This document shows, piece by piece, positions 42,272 through 53,663 of a stretch of 64,000 nucleotides of DNA. The DNA comes from Bathynomus jamesi. Lineage: Eukaryota; Arthropoda; Malacostraca; Isopoda; Cirolanidae. Where the stretch lies: NCBI GenBank assembly GCA_023014485.1, contig JAJOZX010005524.1, positions 122,501 to 186,500 of the forward strand, written 5' to 3'. The notes beneath the pieces were generated by a model, which ran no database searches, had not been told where the DNA came from, and saw nothing but the letters and a program-made list of their open reading frames with translations. Numbering within the stretch: position 1 is the stretch's first letter; every line of letters starts with the position of its first letter. A program made the translations under genes and the position numbers.

Positions 42272-42687
42272 AGTTGTTTGCATTTGTAATTAGTATAACA
42301 AAGCGAAATAGTATCTAATGTAAATTGAAATAAATAATATTTATTTATATTGTTTTTTCCCTTTCAGTTTTCAGAAAATCCTTACGTGATAGAAAAAAAA
42401 ATGGACACCTTATCGAAATCAGCTAGTTGAATTATATAAAATCAGTTATTAGAAGAAAACAACTCTTACAAAGTTTTCATTCGCAGGCCTGTGATATAAT
42501 TGGTAAAACAGATTATTGGGAGGATCATTTAAAAGGTAAAGAAACTTGACTGTTTTCAGTTCTTTGAGGAAGGGTCCATTTAGTAATTCATTTTTATTTT
42601 ATTTTTAAGTGACTCGAATGAGGATGAAGTGATTTCTCTTCGTTTCGTATATTGCTCACAATTCTACCGCTGTATATACTCGTATAT

Positions 42688-43234
42688 ATGTTACGGCCTT
42701 TTGCGAAATCGGCCGTTTTGCAAAAAGATCGGCCTTTTTGCATAATGGCACTAAATGCCAGGCCACTTTGCAAACAGGCGGACATATTGGCCATTTTGCA
42801 AAATGACTGGTAATGCTGTCGGCCATTTTGCGAAACGGCAGAACTTCACATTGAACTGGACAGTGAATGGCCGTCAGGTCAACTGAATGCCCGGTTAGAT
42901 CAACTGTCCGCCCTTGACGATTGGATAGTTAAGGTGTGATATTTTCGTTAAACAACAAAAATATCACGTCTTGACCTAACCAATAGTCAAGGGCGGACAG
43001 TTGACCTAACTGGGCATTCAATAATTTAAATTTTAAATAATTTCAATCGAACTGGATTGATCTCTTAACGAAGTTCTGCCTTTTCGCAAAATGGCCAATA
43101 TGCCGGCCTGTTTGCAAAGTGGTCGGCATTGTACTGGCCATTTGCAAAAGGCCATCATATTGGCCTTTTTGCAAATGGGTCGGCCATTTTTCAAAAAAGG
43201 CCGATTTCGCAAAAGGGCCGTAACATACATATAT
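42688..43234. mobile_element. Fold-back element of GGCC-TTTTGCAAA repeats with nested palindrome
   Basis: Arms starting TGTTACGGCC are inverted at 43,225-43,234. Each arm has six to eight copies of GGCCATTTTGCAAA-like units with variable spacers. The centre (42,865-43,025) is occupied by the core-unit palindrome in the GAATG-outside arrangement (GAATGCCCGGTTAGATC ... GACCTAACTGGGCATTC). Not coding. Confidence 0.8.
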
Positions 43235-43555
43235 ACGTATACTGTATTAGGCTTCTTTCTGCAATGAACAAAATAACGTGCTTTAGAAATGCACATTTTG
43301 GAACAGGTGCAGGAAAAATGTTCATCCATAAAAAATAATTTTTAAAAATATTACAAATTTAGTACTTTTTGGAACTTCATTGAAATTTTATCTTGCCGTC
43401 ACGGAATTTCTTTCTTTTGGGATTTTTTTTCTCGTAAAAATTTTTTTGCTTTGTGAGTCAAGGGTTCACCACGTGATCTCATGTGCATCAAGACACCATT
43501 GTTATATGTGACGTGTGGACAAAGAACATGGAGAAAAATCTGTAGTTAAAATAAG

Positions 43556-44120
43556 GGAACAATCCGAGAATAAGCACCCCAAAGTCCCCAATCCAAGAAA
43601 AAGCACCCCAGTTCGACCTCAATCCAAATTAAAGGATTTTAACATCAACATTTCTCGAAAAACTTTGTCCAGGTTATTGCTTGATCGCGCTTAGCACACA
43701 GCATCACTTTTTTAATAAAATTATTTCCCTTACACCAATTTATTACTAGCAATGGATCTTCAACCAATAATGGTAACACTTCAGTTTGAAAAGTTGGTGC
43801 TGTCATTTTGCCCTCAAACTTCTGAATGGTTTTTACATTTCAGGACTTATTTATAAATATATCGAAGCCTACGGTAAAATTATTGAATGCCCGGTTAGGT
43901 TAATTGAATGCCGGTTAGGTCAACTGTACGCCCTTGACGATTGGTTAGGTTAAGTCGTGATATTTTCGTTAAAACTAACGGGCATTCAATTAACTATTTT
44001 AGAGCAATTAACTCCATTTTAACTCCATTTTAGAGCAATCCAAGAATAAGCACCCGTTCGACCCCAATCCAAGAAAAAGCACCCTAAACTGATTTGGGGT
44101 ACTTATTCTTGGATTGCTCC
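43556..44120. mobile_element. MITE with 8-bp duplication AAAATAAG
   Basis: AAAATAAG at 43,548-43,555 and 44,121-44,128 flanks ends GGAACAATCCGAGAATAAGC and CTTATTCTTGGATTGCTCC. Subterminal direct copies of CCAAGAAAAAGCACCC occur on both sides. A one-armed copy of the core unit lies inside at 43,885-43,995. Confidence 0.85.
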
Positions 44121-44405
44121 AAAATAAGTAAATGTTTGTACACTATACCAAATAGCTACTGTAATCGAACTATAATATGTGGTTAATCCAACTGTACTAC
44201 AGTTGCACTAAATGGGTTCATTGTTCTGATAAAAACTTAAGCAGTTATAGCAACCACAACCACCACCTGTATTTAAGGCATCTCTTATCAGTTATTTTTT
44301 TCGCACTCAGAACATTCAAAGGGGTCTAATCCTAAAAAGCGTACCAATGTTCCCAATTACTTAAATTACCGCGGTCTGCAGTACTTCCACTAATTATAAC
44401 TATCT

Positions 44406-44585
44406 AGTGTCCGTAGCTCAATGGGTAACACCGTTTCGCTTATAATCTAAGTGAAGACACTGAGGTTAGGGAACCAAATCCCTATGATGTTGGTAATAAT
44501 GACACAAGAGTTAGGCAACGGGCTGCATTAGGTGACCTGAGCGCTGTGCCAGTTTCTGGCACTCTTGAATGATTAATTATTATTA
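44406..44585 (+). mobile_element. tRNA-derived SINE, copy 2
   Basis: A box GTAGCTCAATGGGTAACACC, decayed B box GGGAACCAAATCC, and tail CCTGAGCGCTGTGCCAGTTT then ATT repeats. Same family as 27,010-27,240. Confidence 0.75.
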
Positions 44586-44599
44586 TTATTATTAGAACA

Positions 44600-45672
44600 A
44601 CCACATAAGAGCTGGATTAACGATAGTATATAAATGGATTAACCATTTAGCATAATGTACGAGTAATTAACCATATTTTTAGTCGTTTTAATCAGAGATT
44701 GTTTTTCCTCCTTGAAGATATAAATACAAAAAGAACGTTGAAAATTTATGCGGGAATAGACAGTTTCATTTTTTAGGGCGAAAGATAATTTGGAGAGGTT
44801 GAGAGATGTTTTTAGTTGGTTGACTGAAAGATAATTTGTTATGCAACAGAACTCGTAGTATTTTACTTCAGGTCTAAAGGAATCATTGTACGTGGGATAT
44901 ATTGTCCTTTTCTATTGTTTCATTTTCGGTTATTAATGTGTATTAGTTTGTTTTATGTTTATTTAAGGATGATTTGTTGATTATAGTCAGTCCTAATATG
45001 TAATAATTTGTTCCTTAAGGAGATGCAACACCGCTACCTCAGTATATGAGAAGTATCTCCCGAATATTGGAAAACTTTTAAAAGTTATACATACTGCGGA
45101 TTAAAAATAATAGAGACTCCAGTATACTTTTTAGGGCACTCTATGCTTGATTATGTTGGTGTTTCGTAACATTTGTTGGACGCGGAAGATTTTAAAAATA
45201 TCTAATGTAACGTCTCTTATATCATAAGAATTTGGCTAAATTAGATAAATGAGAAATTATTGAAAGCTTTGTATAGGTTCATTAAAGAGAAGAACTCCTT
45301 TTTAGCATTTGAGTTTTTGTATACTATAATAAGAAAAAATAAAAAGCGCTAAAACTGAGTCCTTTATTTTCTGCTCTTTCCTGAATCAAAATTTTTTCAA
45401 AATACTGAAAAAGTTGTTTATTGACAATTTTCCAAATGGTTTTTCTCCGTGTTTGGATATTGGTTGGAAGGGAATGCAATATGTCCTGTTTTAAATATTG
45501 GGCCCATTTTGCCTGTTTGGCCGGAAGAAAGTTTTGGGAAATGGAAAAGATATAAAGTCAGAAACATAAATTTTGAATTGTAGGAACGTTACATGATCTG
45601 CTTTTTAAATTCCAGATAACAGTTTTTACTTGCCTTTTGAGATATGAATATAAAACGGAAAATGTGGGCAAG
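44600..45672. other. AT-rich DNA, no gene recognised
   Basis: No ORF above 60 codons and no evident repeat. Confidence 0.5.
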
Positions 45673-45674
45673 TA

Positions 45675-46599
45675 CAGGGTGGGCGGAAAGTAGCTCCCTA
45701 TTTTGGATTGGTAAAAAAATACGTATATTATCCATTTATTTCAGAAGAAATAATATGAAAAGGTAGGCATACATGGTAGGTTTTTCTCTAAAATTCAAAG
45801 TGGGCTCCAACTCTTTCCACCAGCTTCTGGAGCCGCCCAGGAATGGCGTCCACTGACTTTAGCAGGAACTCCGGCGGGATGGAGGACATGACTTCCCGAA
45901 TTCGGTCCTCCAGTTCTTCCAATGTCCTCGTTTGGTGCGGTAGACTTCTTCCTTTACCCACCCCCAAAGAAAGAAGTCGCACGGTTACCGCTGAAAACGG
46001 CAGAATCGGTTCAGTGTAACGGTGTGGTGTGGTATGACCTCAGATCAGGTTGTGGCCCGTTCCTTCTGCGCAACACCATGAATGCTGAGCGGTACCTTGC
46101 TATGTTGCGAAACGAGGTCTGGCCGGTTGTCAGCACATGGGAGAACATCGACGATCTGATATTTATGCAAGATGGCGCCCCTCCGCACTTCGCTCTTGTT
46201 GTCCGTGAGTGGATGGATGCCCACTTCCCTGGGCGTTGGATGGTCGTCGTGGTCCACATCAATGGCCAGCCAGGAGCCCCGACTTGACACCGTGCGACTT
46301 CTTTCTTTGGGGGTGGGTAAAGGAAGAAGTCTACCGCACCAAACCGAGGACATTGGAAGAACTGGAGGACCGAATTCGGGAAGTCATGTCCTCCATCCCG
46401 CCGGAGTTCCTGCTAAAGTCAGTGGACGCCATTCCTGGGCGGCTCCAGAAGCTGGTGGAAAGAGTTGGAGCCCACATTGAATTTTAGAGAAAACCTACCA
46501 TGTATGCCTACCTTTTCATATTATTTCTTCTGAAATAAATGGATAATATACGTATTTTTTTACCAATCCAAAATAGGGAGCTACTTTCCGCCCACCCTG
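45675..46599 (+). mobile_element. DD41D derivative whose left end is an inverted copy of its right end
   Basis: TA-flanked; ends CAGGGTGGGCGGAAAGTAGC and complement. The first 313 bp (45,675-45,987) are the reverse complement of the last ~311 bp (46,289-46,599), including about 60 codons of the transposase C-terminus. Only the central 300 bp is single-copy. Confidence 0.9.
46000..46487 (+). pseudogene. DD41D transposase catalytic part, frameshifted
   Basis: The first readable block is VWYDLRSGCGPFLLRNTMNAERYLAMLRNEVWP. The second catalytic aspartate is in LIFMQDGAPPHFALVVREWMDAHFPGRW. The frame changes at about 46,240, after which PARSPDLTPCDFFLWGWVKEEVYRT (third Asp) runs to ...RVGAHIEF at 46,487. 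The N-terminal half and first aspartate are replaced by the inverted C-terminal copy. Confidence 0.85.
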
Positions 46600-47061
46600 T
46601 ATATGTTGCTGAAATTGAGACCTTCAGGAAAGAGAAAAGTAGAGATAGAAAACAAAGAACGCAAAGATTGTTAAAATTATTACATTACTTCGATACTTTT
46701 CATGTATGACTACTTTGATTTAAATGTGTCTCTTTTGCTAGGGTTGTTTAACCTCTTTCGCAACACTTACCTATTATAGGTCCGAAGTCCTCGAAGGGGC
46801 TGACGACATAAATGAAAAATCTATTAAGTTCCCAGCCATACGATACGATTCACTCAACGAGCTTTGTCTTGTGACTACCATAAACACAACCCATAAAAGG
46901 TAAAATAAACCGTGGTTACATAAACATCTAAAAGCTATACGGCAAAAATACAGGATGTTTCAAAAGTCCGGAATCATAGGATTATTTATTTTTTAAATAT
47001 ATTATAATATGCCTTTCAACTTTTCAAATGTTTCGTGCGATGATTCCTCATTTCACGAAGG

Positions 47062-47100
<39 letters not shown>

Positions 47101-47109
47101 ACATACACA

Positions 47110-48420
47110 TGGGGGGGGGCACTCAATATAGTTTGCCCCACCTTTTTTTTTTCTTTCCAAGTTTCCTTGTAAGTGCCAGAAATTTTGTACACAAGTAGTT
47201 ACATACCTTTTTAACAAGTTGTTTTTATTTTTCCACATAGTCTCCATCCTTTTCTACGGCTTTCCTCCACCTCGAAACAAGGGCCTTTATTCCTTGCTGG
47301 TAAAAGTCCGCTAGGTTCCGCTGGAGCCACCTTTTAACCTCCTCAACAATCTCATCGTCACTCTGAAACTTTCTTCCACGAATAGCATCCTCATTGTCCG
47401 AAACAAATGGAAGTCTGAAGGTGCCAGATCCTGGCTGTATGGAGGGTGGCCTCTCTTGTTTACAAACTGTTGTGGTCTTGTTATCGTGCAAAAGAAGGAC
47501 GTCTTCCAGTTTTCTCTCCGGTCGAACTCGCTTTATACGTCTCTGGAGTCTGTGTAGGGTAGCAATATATGCCTCTGAGTTGATTGTTTGTCCTTTCTTC
47601 ATCATGTCCATCAGAATCACCCCTTTCATGTCCCAGAAGATGATGGTCATAACCTTTCCTGCGGAGGGAGCCATTTTGAACTTTTTCTTGCGTGGGGAGT
47701 CTGCGTGATGCCACTCCATGGATTGGCGTTTTGTTTCAGGTTCAAAGTGGTGTACCCAAGTCTCATCCCCAGTCACAATTCATGAAAGGAAGTCATCCCC
47801 TTCTGTTTCGTATCGAACCAACGACTCGGAAGCAATTTCTTTTCTTTGGGCTTTGTGATCTTCAGTCAGTTGCCGAGGAACAAACCGTGAACACACTTTT
47901 GAGTATCCCAGTTGCTGAATTATCGTATTCACACTTCCTTCACTAATTCTTAGCTCCAGTGATAGCTCCTTGTATGTGACGCGCCGATTTGATCGAATGA
48001 TGCTGTTAGCACGTTGCACAGTGAGAGATGTCACAGCCGATGCCGGCCGACCGCTGTGGCTCATCATCGAGGCTGGCTCTCCCTCTCTCCGGTGATCTCA
48101 CACGTTTAGACCAGCGTCCAACTGGGCTTCGATCAACAACAGCATCTCCGTAAACGTTTTGTAGACGTTTGTGAATATTTCCAACTGTTTCCTTCTCTGC
48201 GGTTAAGAACTCGATAACAGTCAGACGCCATTTTCGAAACTGCGTTAACCATCGGTTTTATACAAGGGCGTTTAAAAGTAGTTTTATACAAGGAGGGGAG
48301 GTTCAAACTAGAAAAATCCGGTTATGTGAAGCGCAGAAAATTCAAACTTACGGCCCAAAAGACATTTCAGCCCATGGCTGAAAAAAAAGGATGGGGCAAA
48401 ATATATTGGTTGCCCCTACT
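47110..48420 (-). mobile_element. mariner element inside the MITE
   Basis: Ends GGGGCACTCAATATAGTTTG and CAAAATATATTGGTTGCCCC are inverted and continue as GCCCCACC/GGATGGGGC with T/A runs. The length of 1.3 kb is normal for mariner. The transposase is on the minus strand. Confidence 0.8.
47225..48240 (-). pseudogene. mariner transposase, frameshifted
   Basis: Read on the minus strand: a decayed N-terminal helix-turn-helix (48,070-48,240), then SGRPASAVTSLTVQRANSII...GSVNTIIQQLGYSKVCSRFVPRQLTEDHKAQR (the normal WVP-linker replaced by FVPRQL), and MTGDETWVHHFEPETKRQS with the first Asp (47,774). The second Asp is in VLLLHDN, followed by an altered stretch where ARPHT is expected. The third (YSQDLAPSDFHLF, near 47,430) lies in another frame. 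At least three lesions; inactive. Confidence 0.8.
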
Positions 48421-48539
48421 ATATATATAATCTGTATGTATAATATATATATGTAGACATGAAAAATATTTCCTATAATTCCGGATCCTTGAAACACCCT
48501 GTATTTAATCTATAAACACGTCAAAAAAGGCACAATGTC

Positions 48540-49560
48540 CCAATAAATTTACATCAAATACAAACTAAATACCCTAATCAAAAAAGAAAAAAAATCAGAG
48601 TATTGCAACAATAAATTTGAGGAATGCAAAGCCGATTCTAAGAAACAAGGGAAACTTATCAATGAAACTTTACATAGGAAGAAAGAACAAAGTTGTTTTC
48701 CCACAAATATAACAATAAATAATACCATCTATACCGGACCATTAGATATAGCCAATCATCTAAATAAGTACTTCGCTACCGTAGGAAAAAATACAGCTGA
48801 TCTTATAGCGCCCTCGACATGCAGCTACAAAGAATATCTTGATAATCCCCCAGTTCATATTTTCTCGTTCTCTCCTCTCTCTCAGAAGTGTCAAAACGGC
48901 TATTTCCATCCTTAAAAATAAATCCTGTCACGTTTATTATATTCCAAACTTTGTCTTTAAATACTGCTCAGATACTTTATCTCTCCCTTTATCAATATAT
49001 TTAACTCATCTCTTCGTCATGGTATTTTCCCTGACGTACTTAAAAAGGCACGAGTTTGTTCAGTATTCAAATCAGGAAAAAAATCACTACTATCGAATTA
49101 ATTATCGGCCTATATCCATCTTGCCTACATTAGGAAAAACATTTCGAGGAAAATAGCCTCATATCGAAGTATCAATTTGGTTTAAATAGGGCCATAAAAT
49201 AAGCGACGCGAGTTCAACCGTATTAGATGTGCTATATAAAACATCAATAATAACGAGTCTTCCGTTCTCCTGTTTGTGGACCTATCAAAAGCCTTTGCTA
49301 CAATCTCCCACGACATACCTATAAATTAGCTCATTATGGCATAAATAACGTTGCTCTAAATAGGTTCAAATCATATCTCTACAACAGAAGCCAATACATC
49401 AAACTAACTAAATGTCACACACGGAGTTCCACAAGGAAGCATTTTGGGCCCCCTAGTATTTCTGATCTACATAAATGACTTTCACAACTCTCGTAACGGA
49501 AAAGGTTTCCAATATGCGAATGACACATCCTTTATATGTGACTGGCTGAAAGCCAACAAA
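48540..49560 (+). pseudogene. Reverse transcriptase of the nested LINE, decayed
   Basis: Blocks: LKNKSCHVYYIPNFVFKYCSDTLS, then FKSGKK-like and YRINYRPISILPTLGKTF (49,085-49,150), LFVDLSKAFATISHDI (motif A, 49,265), THGVPQGSILGPLVFLIYINDF (motif B, 49,410) and FQYANDTSFICDW (motif C with YADD changed to YAND, 49,510). One catalytic aspartate is therefore lost in addition to multiple frame changes. Confidence 0.75.
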
Positions 49561-49927
49561 TTATCACTGGGGAACAAATTTCAACTTTTTGTCTATTGAA
49601 TTAGATTTGACAGTTAGTTCTAGGTAATTTGGGTGCGCTGAGCACGAATTCTTACTCGGTTTTGCTCTATCAGGTCCTGATTTTGCTCAACACCCCCTCC
49701 TCTTTCGTCGTATTCATAAAAAGGTTTTTTTCTCAATACTCGCTGTCTTTTTGCAGTTACACATTATGCAACTAGGTTTTTATCTAGGTATTTGTACCTA
49801 TTGTTATGGTATTGTTGTATTATGTATATTTTTATATGTAACACCCTAAAAATATTTTTCATTTTGTCATTTTTAACCCATTTTAATATTAGTAAATTAA
49901 GCTAAAAATATCATAGAATTCTAAATT

Positions 49928-50030
49928 TTCTCGAGCGTTCCTGTTCTCTGTAGAGTATTCTAGAGGGACAACTAAAATATATAAAAGCGACTCGTTTCCA
50001 GAGTTAATCTCAATCAATCAGTCAGTCAGT
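49928..50030 (+). promoter_or_regulatory. Promoter of the CxxC-family gene with degenerate heat-shock element
   Basis: TTC-TC-GAG-CG-TTC at 49,928-49,940 and TTC-TA-GAG at 49,958 keep the spacing of a heat-shock element but with GAA changed to GAG. ATATATAAAAG (TATA box) at 49,977 and repeated CAGTCAGT at 50,018-50,030 (initiator) follow. Confidence 0.5.
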
Positions 50031-50258
50031 TGAGTTAGTTAATTAAGTTTGGGCATTAACATAATTTTGAATTGGCATATGATTTAGTGAGTAATTTTGT
50101 CATCGTGATTTAATATAGTTAATTTAATTAGACGTAATTTATATTGTACCTACTCATCCGTGTTTCTAGTTTAATTTCATAGATTGTAAGTACCTATTTC
50201 ATAATAAGTACCTATTTAAACTAATTTTTGTGTTTATATTTCAGATTTTCTTAAATTT

Positions 50259-52266
50259 ATATGAATTAAGGGCTTTAAATACCTTTACAAATTGGCAGAA
50301 CAATCAAGCAATATGTCATCAAGCACTAGAAAGTTCAAATGCAAAAAACAACCCTGATTCCTTCTGTTATATATGTGGAAATTTTACACTTCCACATCAA
50401 CGAGCAAATATAACTGACTTCGTAAAAAGAGCTTACTTAGCTTATTTTGGCATAAAACTGGGGGACCAAGATAAATCGTGGGCTCCACATAAAGCCTGCA
50501 CTATATGCATTGAAAGACTGCGACATTGGACGAAGGGTTCGGATTCAAAAATACCTTTTGGAGTTCCGATGGTAAGTTTATGATTTCATAAAACTACGTA
50601 ATTTAATCACTAGTATACTGTAACTTACCTAAATGTAATTGTAACTTAGGTACATAAACAAAAATTTACAGAAAATGTTTATAAGAATCTCAAATATTGC
50701 ATAAGGTTGAAACACATAGAAATGTTAAATGTTTGGGTGATAACTTTTGATAAAATTCATAAAAACAAGTCTCTCGTCGCTTTTGTTAACGCTTTACAAT
50801 TTTTTTCCATATCAGGTGTGGCGAGAGCCTACTAACCACGAGACCGATTGCTACCTTTGCTTTGTCAAGACTTCGGGCTTCACTAAGAAAAATAAACATT
50901 GTATCGAGTACCCAAATTTCGACACCGCGATACGACCTGTGCTACATTCAAATGAGATCCCCATTCCAAAATTTAAGGGTCTGCCAACTCAAGAATTAGT
51001 TGAAGATGTTCCTGAAAATATTGTTATGCACTTTGAGGAGTCAGACACCGATTTTGACCCCAGCGTATTTGAAAGTCAAAACGATCCGCAAAAGTTTAAC
51101 CAGGCCGAGTTGAATGATCTTGTAAGGGATCTAAATTTGCCAAAAAAGGCTGCGGAAATTTTAGCTTCAAGACTTAAAGAGAAAAACTTGCTTACTTCAA
51201 ACACATACATTTCATTTTACAGAAAAGAGAAGAAGAACTTGTTAAATATTTTAGAACAGAGGATAGTTTAGTATATTGCTGCGACATAGTTGGTTTGTTA
51301 AAGAAGATGGGGGTTGAGTCTTACGATGCAAATGATTGGCGCTTGTTTTTAGACAGTTCGAAAAGAAGTCTTAAGTGTGTGTTGTTGCATAATGGCAATC
51401 TATACGGCTCGATACCGATTGGGCACTCAACAAAATTAAAAGAAAAGTATGAACATATAGAAAAGGTTTTAAATCTTATCAAATATAGGGAGCACGAGTG
51501 GATCATATGTGTTGACTTAAAAATGGTTAATTTTCTGCTAGGACAACAAGAAGGGTATACTAAATATCCCTGCTTCCTTTGCTTATGGGACAGCAGAGCC
51601 AAGGAAGAACATTATTTCAAACAAATCTGGCCAGCACGAACATCACTTACTGTCGGAGAAAAAAACGTAATTAATCCACCTTTAGTGAGCAGAGATAAAA
51701 TCATATTTCCTCCTCTGCATATAAAACTAGGCCTCATTAAACAATATGTAAAAGCTTTAGATACGAACGGCGAGTGTTTCAAATACATAACTTCAAAATT
51801 TCCAAGTTTAAGTTATGAAAAAATCAAGGCGGGAATTTTCGACGGTCCACAAATAAGAACAATGATTAAAGACAGCAATTTTCCTAATGTCATGAATGAA
51901 CGCGAAAAAAATGGCTGGTTCTCATTCGTGGACTTGATAGAAAACCTTTTAGGCAATTATAGGGCAGATAACTACGAAGAAATCGTAAAAAAACTTTTAA
52001 GGGACTACAAAGAGTTAGGTTGCAATATGAGCATAAAAATGCATTTTTTGAATAGCCATCTTGACCAATTTCCAAGTAATTTAGGTGATGTAAGTGACGA
52101 ACAAGGGGAGAGATTCCACCAAGATATCAAAATTATGGAGGAACGGTACCAAGGCCGCTGGGATTCCCACATGATGGCTGATTACTGCTGGTGCTTGAAA
52201 AGAGACCTGCCATCAACAAGCAAATACGCTAGAAAGTCTTACAAAAGAAAGTTTTTGCCACAGTGA
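50259..52266 (+). CDS. CxxC-family transposon protein, two coding exons, one frame break
   Basis: Exon 1 (start ATG uncertain, about 50,262-50,573) contains SFCYICGNF...HKACTICIERL, paired CxxC zinc clusters around FVKRAYLAYFGIKLGDQDKSW. A donor ATG|GTAAGT (50,574) and acceptor CATATCAG (50,815) define a ~245-bp intron, since the 40-kb copy reads directly from VPM to VWREP. Exon 2 adds a CYLCFVK cluster and an acidic stretch (VMHFEESDTDFDPSVF). The frame shifts once at about 51,225, then continues to 52,266 with NGNLYGSIPIGHSTKL, CVDLKMVNFLLG, CFLCLWDSRAKEEHY, NSHLDQFPSNLGDVSDEQGERFHQ and RYQGRWDSHMMADYCWCLKR. These acidic and histidine residues could form a DDE-type site, but the catalytic role is an inference. 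The total is about 560 residues. Confidence 0.75.
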
Positions 52267-52529
52267 AAGCTTCATATCTGTTTGTTTTTTATTTTAAGTC
52301 ATTTCTATCGTTATAATGTAATTTTACTGTAGTTTGAACTGCTTGTATTCATGAAACTTGAAAAAAAAATTTAACACACGACTTAATTTTTTAGTCCTAA
52401 TTTGAAAAATCTGGAAAATGGCACATAGGCTGTCGACAAGAATCAGGACCTGATAGAGCCAAACCGAGTTGAAATTCGTATTCAGCGCACCCAAATTACC
52501 TAGAATCAAGTGTCAGATATCATTCAATA

Positions 52530-53247
52530 AAATACGTGTTGGCCAGTGAATTATCCTTAAATAAAATCAAAACCTACTTCCTGCTAATCACAAAAATTAA
52601 AAAAATACCAGACTCCAATATTATTGTTGACTTGCCCTTGATATCGCGCGTCACTGAAGGGAAATTATTAGTAGTTGTGCTTGATGACAAATTATCCTTT
52701 CATCAATATATTGAAAATATAAATCATAAACTATTGAAATTCTCGTCTATACTAACAAAATTATATTTCCTTCCCACAAATACATTTACAACGCTATACT
52801 TTTCTGTTATTTAGCCATATCTCGCGTACATTATTACCGTTACGGGAGTGCAAGTGATTATAATTATCATCAACCCTTTAATCATAAATCAGAAGAGAAT
52901 TATTAGAAAAATAACCAGGAATGATTATTATGCTCAAGAATCTTCAAACAACTGTGTATATTAAAATTTAGATATGTGAAATACAGATGTGCTCCCTAAT
53001 GTTCAGAGTTACAAAACAATCTGCTCCGACCATATTAGTCGAGAATGTAATGAACAATCAGATACGACACGAACATCAAAAAAGTATATGGAGAGTGAAT
53101 ATATCTCAAAGGCAAACTATATTCTTCACTGTAATAAAAATTCTTACACTTATTTAGCGGTGGAATTATATGGAACGATCTACCGAATGAATTAAAAACA
53201 ATTAAGGCTCTCTCATCTTTTATAAAGCAATTAAAACTTAACAAATT
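52530..53247 (+). pseudogene. C-terminal part of the nested LINE reverse transcriptase
   Basis: ELSLNKIKTYFLLITKIKKI, LVVVLDDKLSFHQYIENINHKL and YFLPTNTFTTLYFSVI are the usual blocks downstream of the active site (lysine-rich, then LGVxxDxxLxWxxHI). After a gap with stops, WNDLPNELKTIKALSSFIKQLK ends the ORF at 53,247. It continues the reverse transcriptase left of the inserted transposon. Confidence 0.7.
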
Positions 53248-53585
53248 CTAAAGAGAGTGAAGGCACTCCTTTCTTTCTCCTTGATAAAATTCTCGTCCTC
53301 CTCCTCCTCCTAAAAATCTCTCTCACTTTTCATCACACTTGACATTTCATTATTCTTTGTACAAAGAGTCTAATAAAAATATATGTCCTAGTCTGTAAGT
53401 TCCTTTTAGTATTCAATTCTATTATAAAAATCTATAAAAATCTTGTAATATCAATTATATAATTATATCTAATTAGTAGCTTTCAGTCTGGAAAGTGTGC
53501 ACGCTTGCTAAAGGCAGTTTACAACTGTATACAGCATCTGTATTTAATAATAAAATTATACTCATCTATGAAACTTGTGTGTGTG

Positions 53586-53620
<35 letters not shown>
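53248..53620. other. LINE 3' region and AT-rich DNA
   Basis: Probably 3' untranslated LINE sequence (CTCTTTCTTTCTCC, CTCCTCCTCC) grading into non-coding DNA and a TA tract at 53,589-53,620. No gene. Confidence 0.45.
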
Positions 53621-53621
<1 letters not shown>

Positions 53622-53663
53622 TGAAAATAAGAGGACGAGAAGGTGGTACATGTTTATTAAACA

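Larger units (their letters stand above)
40281..42495 (+). mobile_element. Decayed transposon of the CxxC-protein family, copy 1
   Basis: CACAGGCCTGCGA at 40,281 and its complement at 42,483-42,495 look like terminal repeats, with weaker similarity further in. Between them are a promoter with a heat-shock element, a multiply broken gene and a nested MITE. The gene is related to the better copy at 50.26-52.27 kb, but the ends differ from that copy's TIRs, so they are two subfamilies. Confidence 0.6.
46951..48501. mobile_element. TA-flanked MITE/mariner-like unit (CAGGATGTTTCAA ends)
   Basis: Ends CAGGATGTTTCAAAAGTCCG and CCGGATCCTTGAAACACCCTG are imperfect inverted repeats between TA dinucleotides. 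Without the inner mariner it would be about 240 bp, with TA-rich DNA in its centre, into which the mariner jumped. Confidence 0.7.
49604..52520 (+). mobile_element. CxxC-family transposon, copy 2 (well preserved)
   Basis: Terminal inverted repeats of about 75-90 bp: TTCTAGGTAATTTGGGTGCG at 49,618 and its complement ending near 52,505, continuing with ACTCGGTTT...CTCTATCAGGTCCTGATT. Weaker match extends outwards (TTTGACAGTTAG against CTTGTGTCAG), so the exact ends are uncertain by about 15 bp. It contains one gene with promoter motifs and is inserted in a LINE. Confidence 0.8.
46740..53247 (+). mobile_element. Non-LTR retrotransposon carrying three nested insertions
   Basis: Parts are collinear on the plus strand: end of the endonuclease-RT linker (46,880-46,950: KPWLHKHLKAIRQKY), linker (48,540-48,790), reverse transcriptase (48,800-49,560) and thumb/C-terminal part (52,530-53,247), ending IIWNDLPNELKTIKALSSF...NKF and a stop. 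Interruptions are 46,951-48,501 (itself containing a mariner) and 49,604-52,520. Confidence 0.75.
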
